64,000 bases of DNA from the NCBI RefSeq assembly GCF_044762855.1, contig NZ_JBIWFB010000010.1, forward strand, positions 124,001-188,000, written 5' to 3'. The translations under genes were made by a program, and so were the position numbers. Within the stretch, counting starts at the first letter, position 1, and every line of letters begins with the position of its first letter. The notes beneath the pieces were generated by a model. That model ran no database searches. It was given only the letters and a program-made list of their open reading frames with translations, and had not been told where the DNA came from. This document shows, piece by piece, positions 44,256 to 53,388 of the stretch. The stretch is from Psychrobacillus sp044762855 (GTDB lineage Bacteria; Bacillota; Bacilli; Bacillales_A; Planococcaceae).

Positions 44256-44747
44256 TTATAAGCTGTGTTTCCCTGACCAGGCTCCTTGTATTTTACTAAG
44301 GAATACAATTTGTCCAATATGATACGCGTCGTGCATCGCTAAACTCTTCAGTTCAAGTACTAAGGATCTTTCTCCAGGAATCTGTCTATACAAATCTTCA
44401 TCTTCAGATTTTGCTAGTATTTTTTCAAGTTCACGATGAACATCAAAGTACTCTTGTTTTGTTTCCTTCCAATTTTGAACCGTCTCAGTTGGTATTCGAA
44501 ATGTTGATTCATTATTTTCTGCTTGGGGTTCATTCGCTGTTTCACCAATAAATCGCATCAGAAGTCTCTTTTTATAAAAAAGTAAATGACAAACTAATTC
44601 CCAAATGGAATTCATTGCCCCCTCAGCTGGTTTCCAGGTTGCCTGTTCCAAAGTAATATTCTCTAGTACTTTTTCAAGTGGTGGAAACCAGTCTTCTTCA
44701 TCTAAGCAGCTTGCCCATTGTTGTAACAAAAGCGTCTTTACTTCCAT
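44256..44747 (-). CDS. DinB-family protein
   Basis: Four-helix-bundle protein of 163 residues (DinB/YfiT-like) with the metal-ligand histidines in ELVCHLLFYKKRL and HDAYHIGQIV. Such proteins often act as metal-dependent thiol transferases or damage-induced proteins. The ATG at 44745-44747 was chosen because GGGAGGG lies 8 bases upstream. It sits between the convergent terminator and a junction repeat. Confidence 0.85.
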   Translation of the reverse strand: MEVKTLLLQQWASCLDEEDWFPPLEKVLENITLEQATWKPAEGAMNSIWELVCHLLFYKKRLLMRFIGETANEPQAENNESTFRIPTETVQNWKETKQEYFDVHRELEKILAKSEDEDLYRQIPGERSLVLELKSLAMHDAYHIGQIVFLSKIQGAWSGKHSL

Positions 44748-44815
44748 TTTCTTTTCCCTCCCATTTAACAACTCCATTTATATATACTAATTCGATTTCC
44801 GTATCTAAACTCCTT

Positions 44816-44849
44816 CTTGTTCAACTAAACTCCCCCTTAATTCAATAAG
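44816..44849. repeat. Junction palindrome repeat
   Basis: CTTGTTCAACTAA, ACTCCCCC, TTAATTCAATAAG. The two arms are near-complementary with fixed mismatches. It lies between the DinB start and the terminator of the DUF4179 gene. Confidence 0.65.
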
Positions 44850-44883
44850 AAAAAGTGCTCTACGCTTTCTTGAAGTAAAGCAC
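44850..44883 (-). terminator. Terminator core attached to the junction repeat
   Basis: On the minus strand GTGCTTTAC pairs with GTAGAGCAC (one mismatch) and is followed by TTTTTCTTATTG. It terminates the DUF4179 gene. A near copy lies at 53331-53364. Confidence 0.75.
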
Positions 44884-45014
44884 CATTTAACTAAGGGAAA
44901 ATTATTCACAAGCCCAATTTACTCTTTTTACCCCCCTAATTAATTCAATTATCAGTAATCAAAAACACTTGATATTTCCCCAAATGAGAAAAAGTTGTTC
45001 AGTATCTTTTTTGG

Positions 45015-46391
45015 CTATTCGAATTCTATCTCCACATTTTCTTCTATCCAAGATGGGTAAAAATTGAGATCTAACCGAATAGGGTTTGTAAATGTAGTAA
45101 ACGACTTATCTGGTAGTTCAAATTCGATTTTCCCCTCTCCTGGAGAATTAGTCACTGAACCTTTTACATAGTTAGATGAGACTGGTGTACGTCCCCCATA
45201 GTGTATATAAAATTCTTTTCTATCAGCATCTTTAAATTTTAAAAATCTGACCATATTCATATCGTAATCCTGACCTACTTCTACAGTAAAACTGAGACGA
45301 TTATCCTCCACCTGCAAGTTGGAGAATATTGATTTGGAAGGTTGTTCTAAAAACTCTTTGGATTCCAGATCAATTAAAATGTATGCTTCCTCTTTATTCA
45401 TTGCTGCGATTTTCCCAAATGTTAATGTTAGCTTCTTTGGCTCATAAAAGTAAAAGCTTTCTTTAAGTGGTACTTCCCATACATTGCTTTCCTTTAGTGG
45501 TTTATATGCATTTCCTGGGAGAGCAGACCATTTTCTTCCCTTTTCATCTACTAATTCTAATTCATCAAAAGGGCGAGCAAGAAGTTTCTTTGTATTATTA
45601 GGATTTTCTTCTATCCTAACAATTGTACGGATTGGATCTACTATTAATTCTTTCACTTTAAAATGTTGACCTTCAATTTCAACTTCTTTATTCACAACGA
45701 TGTTCTTACTCTCCACTTCCATCTTTTTATAGGTAAATGGAATGTTGAAGTTCTCTATGACCTCCCCATTTTTTATACCTATTGCTAAAGACAGATTGTT
45801 TTTATAAGGAACATTCTCGATGTACTCAGAACCGCTGAAAACTTTGGAATCTGACTTTGTACTCAAAGGAAGGGCAGAATCCATAAAGTCGAGACCATAT
45901 TGAACATTCATTTCTGACCATAAACGGAGGTATTTTAGTCCAAGTGAGCTTTCATCCATATCTTTTGTACGGACAGAATAAAAAATAACCATTCCTTTTT
46001 TGTCTGCAATTACTCCATCTAGTGTCACTGTAATACCGTTCTTTTCTTGAGAGAGATTTAAGGGTTGATAAAATTCATTTTCAACTGCAGCCGTTAAACC
46101 TCTATCTTGTTGTATAAGATCAATAATGCGTTCCATCCCTGGTATAGCTGCGACCTTGGTTGCGAACACAGGAGATACTGAGACTGATGTGATAAATGAG
46201 ATGAGAAGAATTGCGGCAATCACAATTGACCATGAACTCCGTTTTATTATCTTGGTTCTTTTTAACACTCGCTCTTTTTTGGCTTTTTCGAATCCACTTT
46301 GTACTGCGGAATGTAACTTGTCCTTTGATACATGGACTTGTTCAATTGATTTCTTTCGCATCTCCAACTTCCTTTTCTCTTCCTCAAACAC
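45015..46391 (-). CDS. DUF4179 anti-sigma factor
   Basis: Membrane protein of 458 residues: basic cytoplasmic N-terminus (to about 55), one helix (about 57-80), then a DUF4179 region and a large outer domain of beta sandwich type. The GTG at 46389-46391 overlaps the sigma stop codon (GTGTTTGA) and has AAAGGAGAGG 7 bases upstream; a TTG eight codons earlier is the alternative. The overlap with the sigma gene marks it as its cognate anti-sigma factor. The signal sensed is unknown. Confidence 0.85.
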   Translation of the reverse strand: MFEEEKRKLEMRKKSIEQVHVSKDKLHSAVQSGFEKAKKERVLKRTKIIKRSSWSIVIAAILLISFITSVSVSPVFATKVAAIPGMERIIDLIQQDRGLTAAVENEFYQPLNLSQEKNGITVTLDGVIADKKGMVIFYSVRTKDMDESSLGLKYLRLWSEMNVQYGLDFMDSALPLSTKSDSKVFSGSEYIENVPYKNNLSLAIGIKNGEVIENFNIPFTYKKMEVESKNIVVNKEVEIEGQHFKVKELIVDPIRTIVRIEENPNNTKKLLARPFDELELVDEKGRKWSALPGNAYKPLKESNVWEVPLKESFYFYEPKKLTLTFGKIAAMNKEEAYILIDLESKEFLEQPSKSIFSNLQVEDNRLSFTVEVGQDYDMNMVRFLKFKDADRKEFYIHYGGRTPVSSNYVKGSVTNSPGEGKIEFELPDKSFTTFTNPIRLDLNFYPSWIEENVEIEFE

Positions 46392-46905
46392 GTTTAACCT
46401 CTCCTTTCTCTTCAAATCCTGCCCTTAGCGTCCGCAATGCTTTATGTAATCGGGTTTTAATCGTTCCTTCAGGGGTATTCCACATCACGGCAATGTCCTT
46501 TATTTTGACATCTTCAAAGTATTTTAAATGCAATAACTCTCTTTCATAAGCCGATAAATTCAATAGTGCTTCCTCGAGTTCCAAAAAAGTGAAATCTTCG
46601 GTTACTCCTTGTATGTTAAGAATTCGTTCTTCCAACACTTCCCTATTACTTTTCTTGATGACATCTTGACAATAATTCATCATAATCCGGATTAACCACG
46701 TTTTAAAATAGGCTGGCTCCTTCACCGTTTTAATTCCTTTATAAGCTCTATATGTTACTTCTTGGATTGCCTCTAGTGCATCCCCTTCACTTTTCAAATA
46801 GGAAAAAGCCGTTCGATATAATACTTCTTCGTATGTATGCATTAATGTTAGAAATGCTTCTTCATCCCCTTTGATTGCTTTCTTCGCTAACATCTTTTCG
46901 CTCAA
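46384..46905 (-). CDS. ECF-type RNA polymerase sigma factor
   Basis: Sigma factor of 173 residues. Region 2 has YRTAFSYLKSEGDALEAIQEV and FKTWLIRIMMNYCQD; region 4 has LNLSAYERELLHLKYFEDV and GTIKTRLHKALRTLRAG. Similar to SigV/SigM-group factors of Bacillales that regulate envelope stress. The start is TTG with GAGGTG upstream. It overlaps the DUF4179 anti-sigma gene and has an ECF promoter 33 bases upstream, probably autoregulated. Confidence 0.92.
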   Translation of the reverse strand: MSEKMLAKKAIKGDEEAFLTLMHTYEEVLYRTAFSYLKSEGDALEAIQEVTYRAYKGIKTVKEPAYFKTWLIRIMMNYCQDVIKKSNREVLEERILNIQGVTEDFTFLELEEALLNLSAYERELLHLKYFEDVKIKDIAVMWNTPEGTIKTRLHKALRTLRAGFEEKGEVKRV

Positions 46906-46937
46906 GATTTCACCTCATTTCATTTGCCCCTATCTAT

Positions 46938-46965
46938 TAGACCTACAACTTTGAAAAAAGTTTTT
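46938..46965 (-). promoter_or_regulatory. Probable autoregulatory ECF promoter
   Basis: On the minus strand AAAAAC (46960-46965), 16 bases including TTTTTTCAAAG, then GGTCTA (46938-46943). Fits the ECF pattern AAC-N16-CGTCTA, upstream of the sigma gene. Confidence 0.55.
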
Positions 46966-47019
46966 AGAATGTTGGTTAAATAATTCATAGTCGAAACTTT
47001 AATAAATCAAAAAACATAA

Positions 47020-47054
47020 AAATAAATAGCCTAGTTCAACTAAGCTACTTATTT
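47020..47054 (-). terminator. Terminator after the kinase-like gene
   Basis: AAATAA and ATAGC with the inner TAGTT/AACTA pair form a stem-loop that includes CTAGTTCAACTAAG, a variant of the junction palindrome. Confidence 0.6.
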
Positions 47055-47061
47055 TCAACAC

Positions 47062-47931
47062 TTATTTTTTGGATGCTAAGTTCCAAGCTATGAAAAATTC
47101 TTCTACAGAGGAATACCTGAGAATTCTTTCTTCTTCAACAGCCTTTATTGCAACTTCATAAAGTTCACTGCTTGCATCCCACTTTAAAAGTGATCGGTCT
47201 AGTTCTCTTCCTAAAAGCCCAAATGCAATTGCACCCATGTTGAAGACGTTTGTTCTTCCATCTATTTCAGCACCGTGCTGGAATTCTTCTGGTGACATAA
47301 ATCTTGAAGAACCCCAAAGTCTCCCCATAGTATTTATGAATGGTTTTTTCATATATAGATCAATATCACAAATCTTTGTAATGTTATTTGTAAAATCGTA
47401 TAGAATACTACCATCATAAAAATCAACGGCTACATAATTCTTCTTCTCCACATGTACATGAAATTCAAAAATACTCTTTAATGATGCTAAGCGGTATGCA
47501 ATTGGTAATTGTTTATACCGAAAAAAAGGCGAATCTGGATGATTATACTTATGTGGTGGAGGGAATGACCAATGTGAATGTAGACATTCTCCATCAAACC
47601 AATCAAACACTAAAGCATATCCATTCTCCACCTCGAAATTTTCTAATAGATTTATCAAGCATGGGTGTTTCAAATTCTCATAAAGTGAAATAGATCTTTT
47701 TAAAGTTGCAATGGCATTCTCTGGTTGTCCAGAATAATGTAATGTCTTCGCCCCTGCATATTTCACAAACCTTTTCATACCATCTTTTTCAATTCCAAAA
47801 GAAATATTCCCAGAATCTTGTTCATCAAAAACACAAAAAACATCGCCAAGTTCCTGAAGCCATTCAAAATCATGTTTCTCTTTTAATCGAAATGAAACAT
47901 TTCCTAAACAAATTTCTTGAGAATCGTTCAT
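47062..47931 (-). CDS. Protein-kinase-like protein with divergent catalytic motifs
   Basis: Kinase-fold protein of 289 residues. It retains the ATP lysine (FVKYAG, K57) and the APE-like element (RFMSPEEFQHG). The HRD loop is VAVDFYDGSILYD (D170, with Asn replaced by Ser), and the DFG position is CDID (D189). The ATG at 47929-47931 is used since GGAGG lies 7 bases upstream. Soluble, no membrane segment. Whether it is an active Ser/Thr kinase or a pseudokinase is open. Confidence 0.72.
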   Translation of the reverse strand: MNDSQEICLGNVSFRLKEKHDFEWLQELGDVFCVFDEQDSGNISFGIEKDGMKRFVKYAGAKTLHYSGQPENAIATLKRSISLYENLKHPCLINLLENFEVENGYALVFDWFDGECLHSHWSFPPPHKYNHPDSPFFRYKQLPIAYRLASLKSIFEFHVHVEKKNYVAVDFYDGSILYDFTNNITKICDIDLYMKKPFINTMGRLWGSSRFMSPEEFQHGAEIDGRTNVFNMGAIAFGLLGRELDRSLLKWDASSELYEVAIKAVEEERILRYSSVEEFFIAWNLASKK

Positions 47932-48171
47932 TAGAACCTCCAAAATTCTTATTTTTTACTAACTCTAACCTTCAAATAAAGCACAAAGTTATTTAGATAA
48001 AAAGTGAATATTCTATATTTTTAGAAATTAAAGCGCAATCTTATCGTTCACCAGCATAATCATTTTTAAGAAATCAGATTTAAAATAACCCCTTCAATAT
48101 GTTCAAGCAGCTATGTATCCTGTATTATTTTCTAATGAACTATTATGATGTAAAAATTCATCACCCTTTGG

Positions 48172-49191
48172 CTAAATTTTTGGATAGAGTCCTTTAGAAA
48201 TTAAATAATCCTCTGCTTCTTTAATTCTAGTTTTATTATATCTAACAAAAAACTCATATCGTCTTATCAACCATTTAAATGTCATGTCGCGTATATGTGT
48301 ATCATCTCCACCTTGAATTAAGGGCACCGCTTTAGTAAAAGAATCAAAACTTAGTAAAGCAATAAAGCAATCCAAACTTTCAATTTTTTTCTTAGTAATA
48401 ATCTCATAGGCATCTAACATCTGTTTTTTGAAATGAACTCCAAACCATGAATAACCCAATACAATTGCATTCGCCAAATCATAACGATAGTCCGATATTC
48501 GAGCTTTTTCCCAATCCAAAACGGTTAATTTTACTGCATTGTTTACTATTACATTCCAAAAATGATAATCCCCATGATTGAGAACTTTATTAAATTTTAC
48601 CCCTGTAAATCTATCAGATAAATTCTCTAATACTTGTAGATATTTGGGGTCTTCAAACGCCATAACTCTAGTTTTCAAACTATCTATGTATTGATGAATA
48701 TAATTCTCAGTCCAAAGGTCATTGTCACTGAAATTACACTCTATAGTATCAAGATCAATTGAATGAATAAGTGCAAGTGTTTCTCCGAATCTTCGATATG
48801 CCGAAATCGATTTCTCAGGATTCATTAAACACAGTTTGTCTAGTGTTAAGCCCTCTATCTTTTCCATAAGAATTAGTTGATTTTCTTTATCTTCAAAATA
48901 AACTCTTGGTACATTCATGGAATCAATAATCGTCTTGCTTTTAAGTATTGCTAACTCTTTATTAAACTTACTTTCTCCTAAATCAACTCTTTCATCTGTT
49001 GGAAATTTCTTCACCACAATCTCTTTAGAAAAAGTTTCTCCATTAATAGATTGTGTAAGAGTGAGCATGGCTATGTCGTTACTAAAACCATCTTTGTTTA
49101 TTACTAAATTTTTTATATCGATCTCTGTTTTCATGGAACTTCTTTTTTGTATTAATTGTCTTATGCTATTGTAAATATCTACATTTTCCAT
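48172..49191 (-). CDS. Aminoglycoside phosphotransferase-family kinase
   Basis: APH-fold small-molecule kinase of 339 residues. The catalytic loop is LNHGDYHFWNVIV (H, D and N intact) and the metal aspartate VLDWEKA. GGGGGA precedes the ATG chosen at 49189-49191. It could phosphorylate a sugar, choline or an antibiotic; the family name does not decide it. One of three APH-like genes within 14 kb. Confidence 0.82.
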   Translation of the reverse strand: MENVDIYNSIRQLIQKRSSMKTEIDIKNLVINKDGFSNDIAMLTLTQSINGETFSKEIVVKKFPTDERVDLGESKFNKELAILKSKTIIDSMNVPRVYFEDKENQLILMEKIEGLTLDKLCLMNPEKSISAYRRFGETLALIHSIDLDTIECNFSDNDLWTENYIHQYIDSLKTRVMAFEDPKYLQVLENLSDRFTGVKFNKVLNHGDYHFWNVIVNNAVKLTVLDWEKARISDYRYDLANAIVLGYSWFGVHFKKQMLDAYEIITKKKIESLDCFIALLSFDSFTKAVPLIQGGDDTHIRDMTFKWLIRRYEFFVRYNKTRIKEAEDYLISKGLYPKI

Positions 49192-49421
49192 ATTAGTCCC
49201 CCAGCACTCCACTGTCTAAGGTTGTTATTCTAATCGTCTAGTAATATAAAATTCTTCACCTATACTGCCCCGTTAGAAAAAAACTCTACTTCTTACTGAA
49301 AAGAACTACCTATTTAACGTGAAACAGAGGATAGGTTTTAATCACAGAAAAATCAGTTTAATCGAAACTTATTCCAGATAACTTCGTATTAAGGTAAATA
49401 GGCTAAAAAGGAGGAAATATA

Positions 49422-49562
49422 ATGAAAAGTATAGAAAAGGAATATCCAATATTGAAAGAAGACCGTAGACGAAAAGATAGTAAAACCAGAAATATTAAAT
49501 CACTTATTATATTAGTTATAGGAGTTATTGGAATAACCATTAAAATAATATTTTTTAGCTGA
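49422..49562 (+). CDS. Small basic membrane protein
   Basis: A 46-residue frame starting MKSIEKEYPILKEDRRRKD, ending in one hydrophobic helix (about 26-43). AAGGAGG lies 7 bases before the ATG, a very strong site. It is on the plus strand, opposite to its neighbours. Family unknown; tail-anchored-type layout. Confidence 0.6.
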   Translation: MKSIEKEYPILKEDRRRKDSKTRNIKSLIILVIGVIGITIKIIFFS

Positions 49563-49599
49563 AGTACTTGGATATAGATCAATCAACAACGTACCAAAA

Positions 49600-49725
49600 G
49601 TTGTCCTGTTCGTTTAAATGTAACATTTCACAATGGATTTCTAAGATATACTTGATATTTTGGAAAAACAGACCATCGAATTGATGGTCTTGTTTGACTA
49701 AAACAATCATTTGTTTAATTACATT
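49600..49725. repeat. Second dispersed intergenic repeat family (copy 1)
   Basis: Contains AATGTAACATTTCACAATGG, a CTTGATATTT segment and a hairpin AGACCATC/GATGGTCT at 49670-49690 followed by TTGTTTGACTAAA. Related copies lie at 57640-57745 and, more diverged, 58640-58770. Confidence 0.6.
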
Positions 49726-49791
49726 ATTCACAATGGTTACTTTTCAACATGAACTCCAAAAAGCGGTCCATGTATTTACTTTATATATCTT

Positions 49792-50778
49792 TTACCATGA
49801 TTTTTGAAAGGTCTTTCTTAATTCATCTGCAACCCGAACTAACTTTTCCTTTAAACTATCAAACCAAGGTGGTGTATCATTTATTTCTTGGTAATTTAAA
49901 GAGCGTAATAATTTGGCGAACTTAAATAAGTTTGCATATCTTTGGTAATATGCAAATTGAGCCACTACATCATTTTCTAAAATCATTTTGGAGCGATATC
50001 CATTCAAAAAAGACTGAATTAGTAATTTTGAATGTGGATTGTCACCTTCCATAAAATCATCAAGAGCTGTAACAATATCAAGTGCATACCAGTGGTACAT
50101 TGCATCATCAAAGTCGATTACATTGAAACTATGATCTCTATTCTCTTCAAAAAAGATATTATCTAATTGAAAATCATAATGTATCAATCCGTACACGTCA
50201 TTTCCAGTAGGTATCGATTGAAGCCAAGTAGTTACTCTATTTAACTCCTCTAAGGCAACAAGTTCGGTTGGATGCTTTTGAAATACACTTTCCATAAACT
50301 GTACTGTGTCCAACCAATTTTTTCTTCTTTCAGATTCAGGTTCGAATTTTTTGGCCAAACAATGTAGTGATCCTAGTGATTTTCCCCATTCTTCCACCTG
50401 TTTTTCTGTAATTGTATCGGAATTCAAATTAATTCCTTTAGCAGCGCTAAAGGCAACTGCAAAATACTTTCCATCAGGAGTCATTAGTGTTTCAATAAGT
50501 TCTCCACTTATTGATTGAATTGGTGTTACAGTTGGATATCCATTTAAGTGTAAATATTGCATATACTCCAACTCAGCTTTTAATTGTTCAATAGTTTTCT
50601 CTTGCTCAAAACTAAACCTCAAAAAATATGGAACTTGATTACGTTCAAAAGCATACACAAAGTTTGAGCTTGCACGATACAATTTCAATGTTCCTTCGTC
50701 ATATTCCCAGAATTGAATGAGCCTCTGGGCGACAGTATCCGATGCTAATACTCGTGCCATGTTTTCTAATTTCATCAT
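49792..50778 (-). CDS. Aminoglycoside phosphotransferase-family kinase
   Basis: APH-fold kinase of 328 residues. The N-terminal ATP-binding part runs to about 150. The catalytic loop is GLIHYDFQLDNIFF (H and D kept, G replaced by Y), and the metal aspartate is VIDFDDAMYHW. The hydrophobic N-lobe and HWYALD region recall the YerI/HipA-distant APH group of Bacillales. GGGAGG precedes the ATG by 11 bases. Substrate unknown. Confidence 0.82.
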   Translation of the reverse strand: MMKLENMARVLASDTVAQRLIQFWEYDEGTLKLYRASSNFVYAFERNQVPYFLRFSFEQEKTIEQLKAELEYMQYLHLNGYPTVTPIQSISGELIETLMTPDGKYFAVAFSAAKGINLNSDTITEKQVEEWGKSLGSLHCLAKKFEPESERRKNWLDTVQFMESVFQKHPTELVALEELNRVTTWLQSIPTGNDVYGLIHYDFQLDNIFFEENRDHSFNVIDFDDAMYHWYALDIVTALDDFMEGDNPHSKLLIQSFLNGYRSKMILENDVVAQFAYYQRYANLFKFAKLLRSLNYQEINDTPPWFDSLKEKLVRVADELRKTFQKSW

Positions 50779-51092
50779 CTCTTATTTTTCCTCCCATTAC
50801 CTTTGAGAGGATTTTACTTTATTTAAGAAGTAATCCCTCTCATTAGCATGCTATTTTGAAATTTTTTCATTTTCAATAAGTCACCCCTTTCTTAAATTTC
50901 GGCTATAAAAAAGTCAATAGCCTGACATCTTCTAATTCTACATAATATTAAAAATCCCTCTATTGTAATTTCTTTACTACAATAAGAAAAAGAGCTGCCG
51001 AACCATGCTTGTTCAGCAACTCTTTAATAGGTTGTTTAAATATTAATTTAATTCAACATTCGAATGCAGTGTAAAATGATAAAGCTTTGTAG
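50779..51092. other. Intergenic region with terminator
   Basis: 314 bases. It holds the lipoprotein terminator at 50986-51026 and a fragment of the second repeat family (TTAAATTTCGGC near 50894). Otherwise nothing seen. Confidence 0.5.
50986..51026 (-). terminator. Terminator after the lipoprotein gene
   Basis: On the minus strand AAAGAGTTGC-TGAAC and GTTC-GGCAGCTCTTTTT form a stem with a mid bulge followed by TTTTTC. Confidence 0.75.
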
Positions 51093-51746
51093 CTATTGTC
51101 GATCCACTGAAACTTTTTCTCCTAAACTACCATCATCTCGGATTTCAAACCTACCAATTTTTCCTGGTTCAGAAAGTATTGCCGTACCTTTTACTTGATG
51201 TTGCGAGACTTCCCCTGCATTACTCATATATTCTACTTGAGCGGTAAAGTCATAAAACTTAGGTGTGTTATTATTCTCACTTTTAGTTACTAGAATATCA
51301 CTAACTTTCATTTCGTACCGAACGTTTTCGTCAAAGCCTAAATATCCATAATGGTATTTAAAAGCAATAACACTAGATATAAGGGTATCGAAAGCTTCGT
51401 CCATAAAGTAAGGTCCATACATTTTTTTCACCAAGTCCTCATAGGCAAGCCATTCATCTGACACACCCGACTCTTCAGCACCATTTACTTCATTAGCTTC
51501 AGGTGTGCTGCTGCCTATATCGGTCATTTTTTTATCTATATTTTTGACAATAACTAAATACTCTTCGTTTGGAACTGTAAATTCCGATTCAAGAACAGCA
51601 CGGACCGCTTCTTTATTTTTATCTTCTGTTGAAAAAACTACTTCTTTTTGGAGTTCAGACTTTTCTCCCGAACAACCCACAAACAATAAACACAAGCTGA
51701 TCCAGAAAAAGATACTTCCTATTTTATTAATTTGTTTGTAATCCAC
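51093..51746 (-). CDS. Unknown lipoprotein
   Basis: Lipoprotein of 217 residues with the lipobox LFVGC (cysteine at about 25). An acidic linker precedes a helical/beta domain ending in IGRFEIRDDGSLG. A matching ECF-type promoter (GGAAC, 16 bases, CGTATTA) lies 53 bases upstream. I do not recognise the domain. Envelope-stress induction is inferred from the promoter. Confidence 0.68.
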   Translation of the reverse strand: MDYKQINKIGSIFFWISLCLLFVGCSGEKSELQKEVVFSTEDKNKEAVRAVLESEFTVPNEEYLVIVKNIDKKMTDIGSSTPEANEVNGAEESGVSDEWLAYEDLVKKMYGPYFMDEAFDTLISSVIAFKYHYGYLGFDENVRYEMKVSDILVTKSENNNTPKFYDFTAQVEYMSNAGEVSQHQVKGTAILSEPGKIGRFEIRDDGSLGEKVSVDRQ

Positions 51747-51797
51747 ACTAATTTCCCCTTATTATCATTTGGTTATATTCAAATTATTTTGTTAATC

Positions 51798-51826
51798 GTA
51801 ATACGTAAATAAAGTTAAAAAGTTCC
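51798..51826 (-). promoter_or_regulatory. ECF-type promoter
   Basis: On the minus strand GGAAC (51822-51826), 16 bases, CGTATTAC (51798-51805). One of four matching copies. Confidence 0.6.
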
Positions 51827-51924
51827 ACTTTTCTATATCTTCTTTTTTACACAAAACTACTATATACCCTTTTTCTTATTAAATTATTATTGTTGTTATT
51901 CTCAAATTAAAAAACTGAAATAGA

Positions 51925-51984
51925 AAAAGCATCACAAATGGTAGCAAATCATCTAACATATTTGCTACCATTTGTGATGCTTTT
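51925..51984. terminator. Perfect 25-bp hairpin
   Basis: Arms 51925-51949 and 51960-51984 pair without mismatch around a 10-base loop. They start AAAAGCATCACAAATGG. It is located downstream of the decayed DUF4085-like gene, for which it is the likely terminator; length and perfection are unusual. Confidence 0.8.
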
Positions 51985-52041
51985 AGTTATATATACTATT
52001 AACACTTGAACCCATCATCATTCAAATGCCTTTTTGGAAAC

Positions 52042-52595
52042 TTAATATTTCTCCACTTTTGAAGTCCAAATTCGATGAACATAGTAACCATTTATCTCTA
52101 TTTTATCTAAATGCACAGTAACCTGTACATTTAGATAAGCTGCCCATTGTGGAAGTAGTTCGGTTAAATAATCAGTTACTTTTCATCTGGAGTTGCATAA
52201 CCAACATTTACCTCTCTAAATAAACCGTTTGAGAAATCCGGATACAATGAATTTGTCCACTCATAAACTTCCATTTGAGAATCAAAAATCCTCTCATCTT
52301 CCGGATATTGCCCATTGATTCATTGGATTTCTATAAACATGGATAAAACCATGATAAAATTGTTCAATTACCTTATCTCTATTAAAAGGCTCATACTCCT
52401 TATTATCACTCTATTTCCTATTTCCATTATCGAAGTAATTTCTTCTTGTAAATTAATCCAACTATTTAACTCGGTGTCGTAAAGCTGTTGAAAATATTCT
52501 TCTGAAAATGTTACTGCTTGCTTTTCTTCCTCTAATAGCAAATGGAAACTAGTTTTTTGACACAGTTCATACCATTCTTCAGTAAAATATTTCAT
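52042..52595 (-). pseudogene. DUF4085-like gene, multiply frameshifted
   Basis: The start MKYFTEEWYELCQKTSFH is typical of DUF4085 proteins and is intact for about 55 residues. Further in-frame blocks follow in other frames: NRDKVIEQFYHGFIHVYRNP, then ERIFDSQMEVYEWTNSLYPD, LFREVNVGYATPDE and, near 52150, LPQWAAYLNVQVTVHLDKIE ending WTSKVEKY. At least two frame changes are needed to join them. The last blocks may come from a second gene fused by deletion. Clearly dead. Confidence 0.6.
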
Positions 52596-52664
52596 TTTAT
52601 TACCCGCTCCTCTTTCTAAAGGATTAAGTTCAAGTTTATGATTAAGCTCGCGTATGTTGAATAA

Positions 52665-53240
52665 CTATTCGTACCCACCTTGGGGCTCTGGGAGTAACTT
52701 ATATTCATCTTTGCTTTTAATTATATTAAAGACATAATTTCTCAACTCAATTAGTTGGTTTGCATCGTTCGTTGGTTCGCAGTATTCCCCGGAAACTAAA
52801 TGTGTTATCACTTCACCATTGATAATAATTTTCCATCTATCCTCTTCGTACGGCACTTGCATACAAACCGATCCATTTATAGGTTTAGGTGTAAATTCCT
52901 TTGTTTTTGTTATATTAATTTCTTTCATTTTCCCATAAATATCTTTCATTTCTTCTTCTGTTAAGATTAACTCTGTGGACGCAGTACCATCTGTGATTAA
53001 ATCCTTAGTTACCGTTCCTTCGAAAGTATTAATTTCATTCTTTTTTTGAATACCAAACTGAATAGAAAAATCAAAATCACTAGGCATATCTTTTGGCATA
53101 CTTTGAATAGTAGAATTGGTTACATTTTTAGAAATCTTGTTGTTAAGTTCATCCTCATTATCGCTTTGTTGACAGCCCAATAACCCTATTGATAAAAAAA
53201 TGAAGAATAAAATTAAGCTAAATTTTTTCAATAAAATCAC
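52665..53240 (-). CDS. Unknown lipoprotein
   Basis: Lipoprotein of 191 residues with the lipobox GLLGC (cysteine at about 23), an acidic linker and a beta-rich domain with a possible disulphide pair (CMQVPYEED and YCEP). I do not recognise it. No repeat-linked ECF promoter visible. Confidence 0.66.
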   Translation of the reverse strand: MILLKKFSLILFFIFLSIGLLGCQQSDNEDELNNKISKNVTNSTIQSMPKDMPSDFDFSIQFGIQKKNEINTFEGTVTKDLITDGTASTELILTEEEMKDIYGKMKEINITKTKEFTPKPINGSVCMQVPYEEDRWKIIINGEVITHLVSGEYCEPTNDANQLIELRNYVFNIIKSKDEYKLLPEPQGGYE

Positions 53241-53330
53241 TCCTTTAATAATTAGACAGAATTTTGTAGTTTTCGTTTCAATGAATCTTGTAGTAATTTG
53301 TTCAAATAACTTGCTTGTTTAGTCAATAAG

Positions 53331-53364
53331 AAAAATGCTTTACCCCTTTTTTGAAGTAAAGCAC
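53331..53364 (-). terminator. Terminator core, copy of that at 44850
   Basis: On the minus strand GTGCTTTAC pairs with GTAAAGCAT around a loop, followed by TTTTTCTTATTGACTAAA. The adjoining 53366-53380 is CGTTAGTTGAACAAG, half of the junction palindrome. It ends the gene at 53389. Confidence 0.75.
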
Positions 53365-53365
53365 T

Positions 53366-53380
53366 CGTTAGTTGAACAAG
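53366..53380. repeat. Half copy of the junction palindrome
   Basis: CGTTAGTTGAACAAG is the reverse complement of the left arm CTTGTTCAACTAA found at 44816 and 60021. Confidence 0.6.
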
Positions 53381-53388
53381 CTCATTTA

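Noticed and set aside
44816..44897. CRISPR array
   Set aside because: Repeat copies are scattered, diverged and separated by genes; there is no regular spacing and no cas gene.
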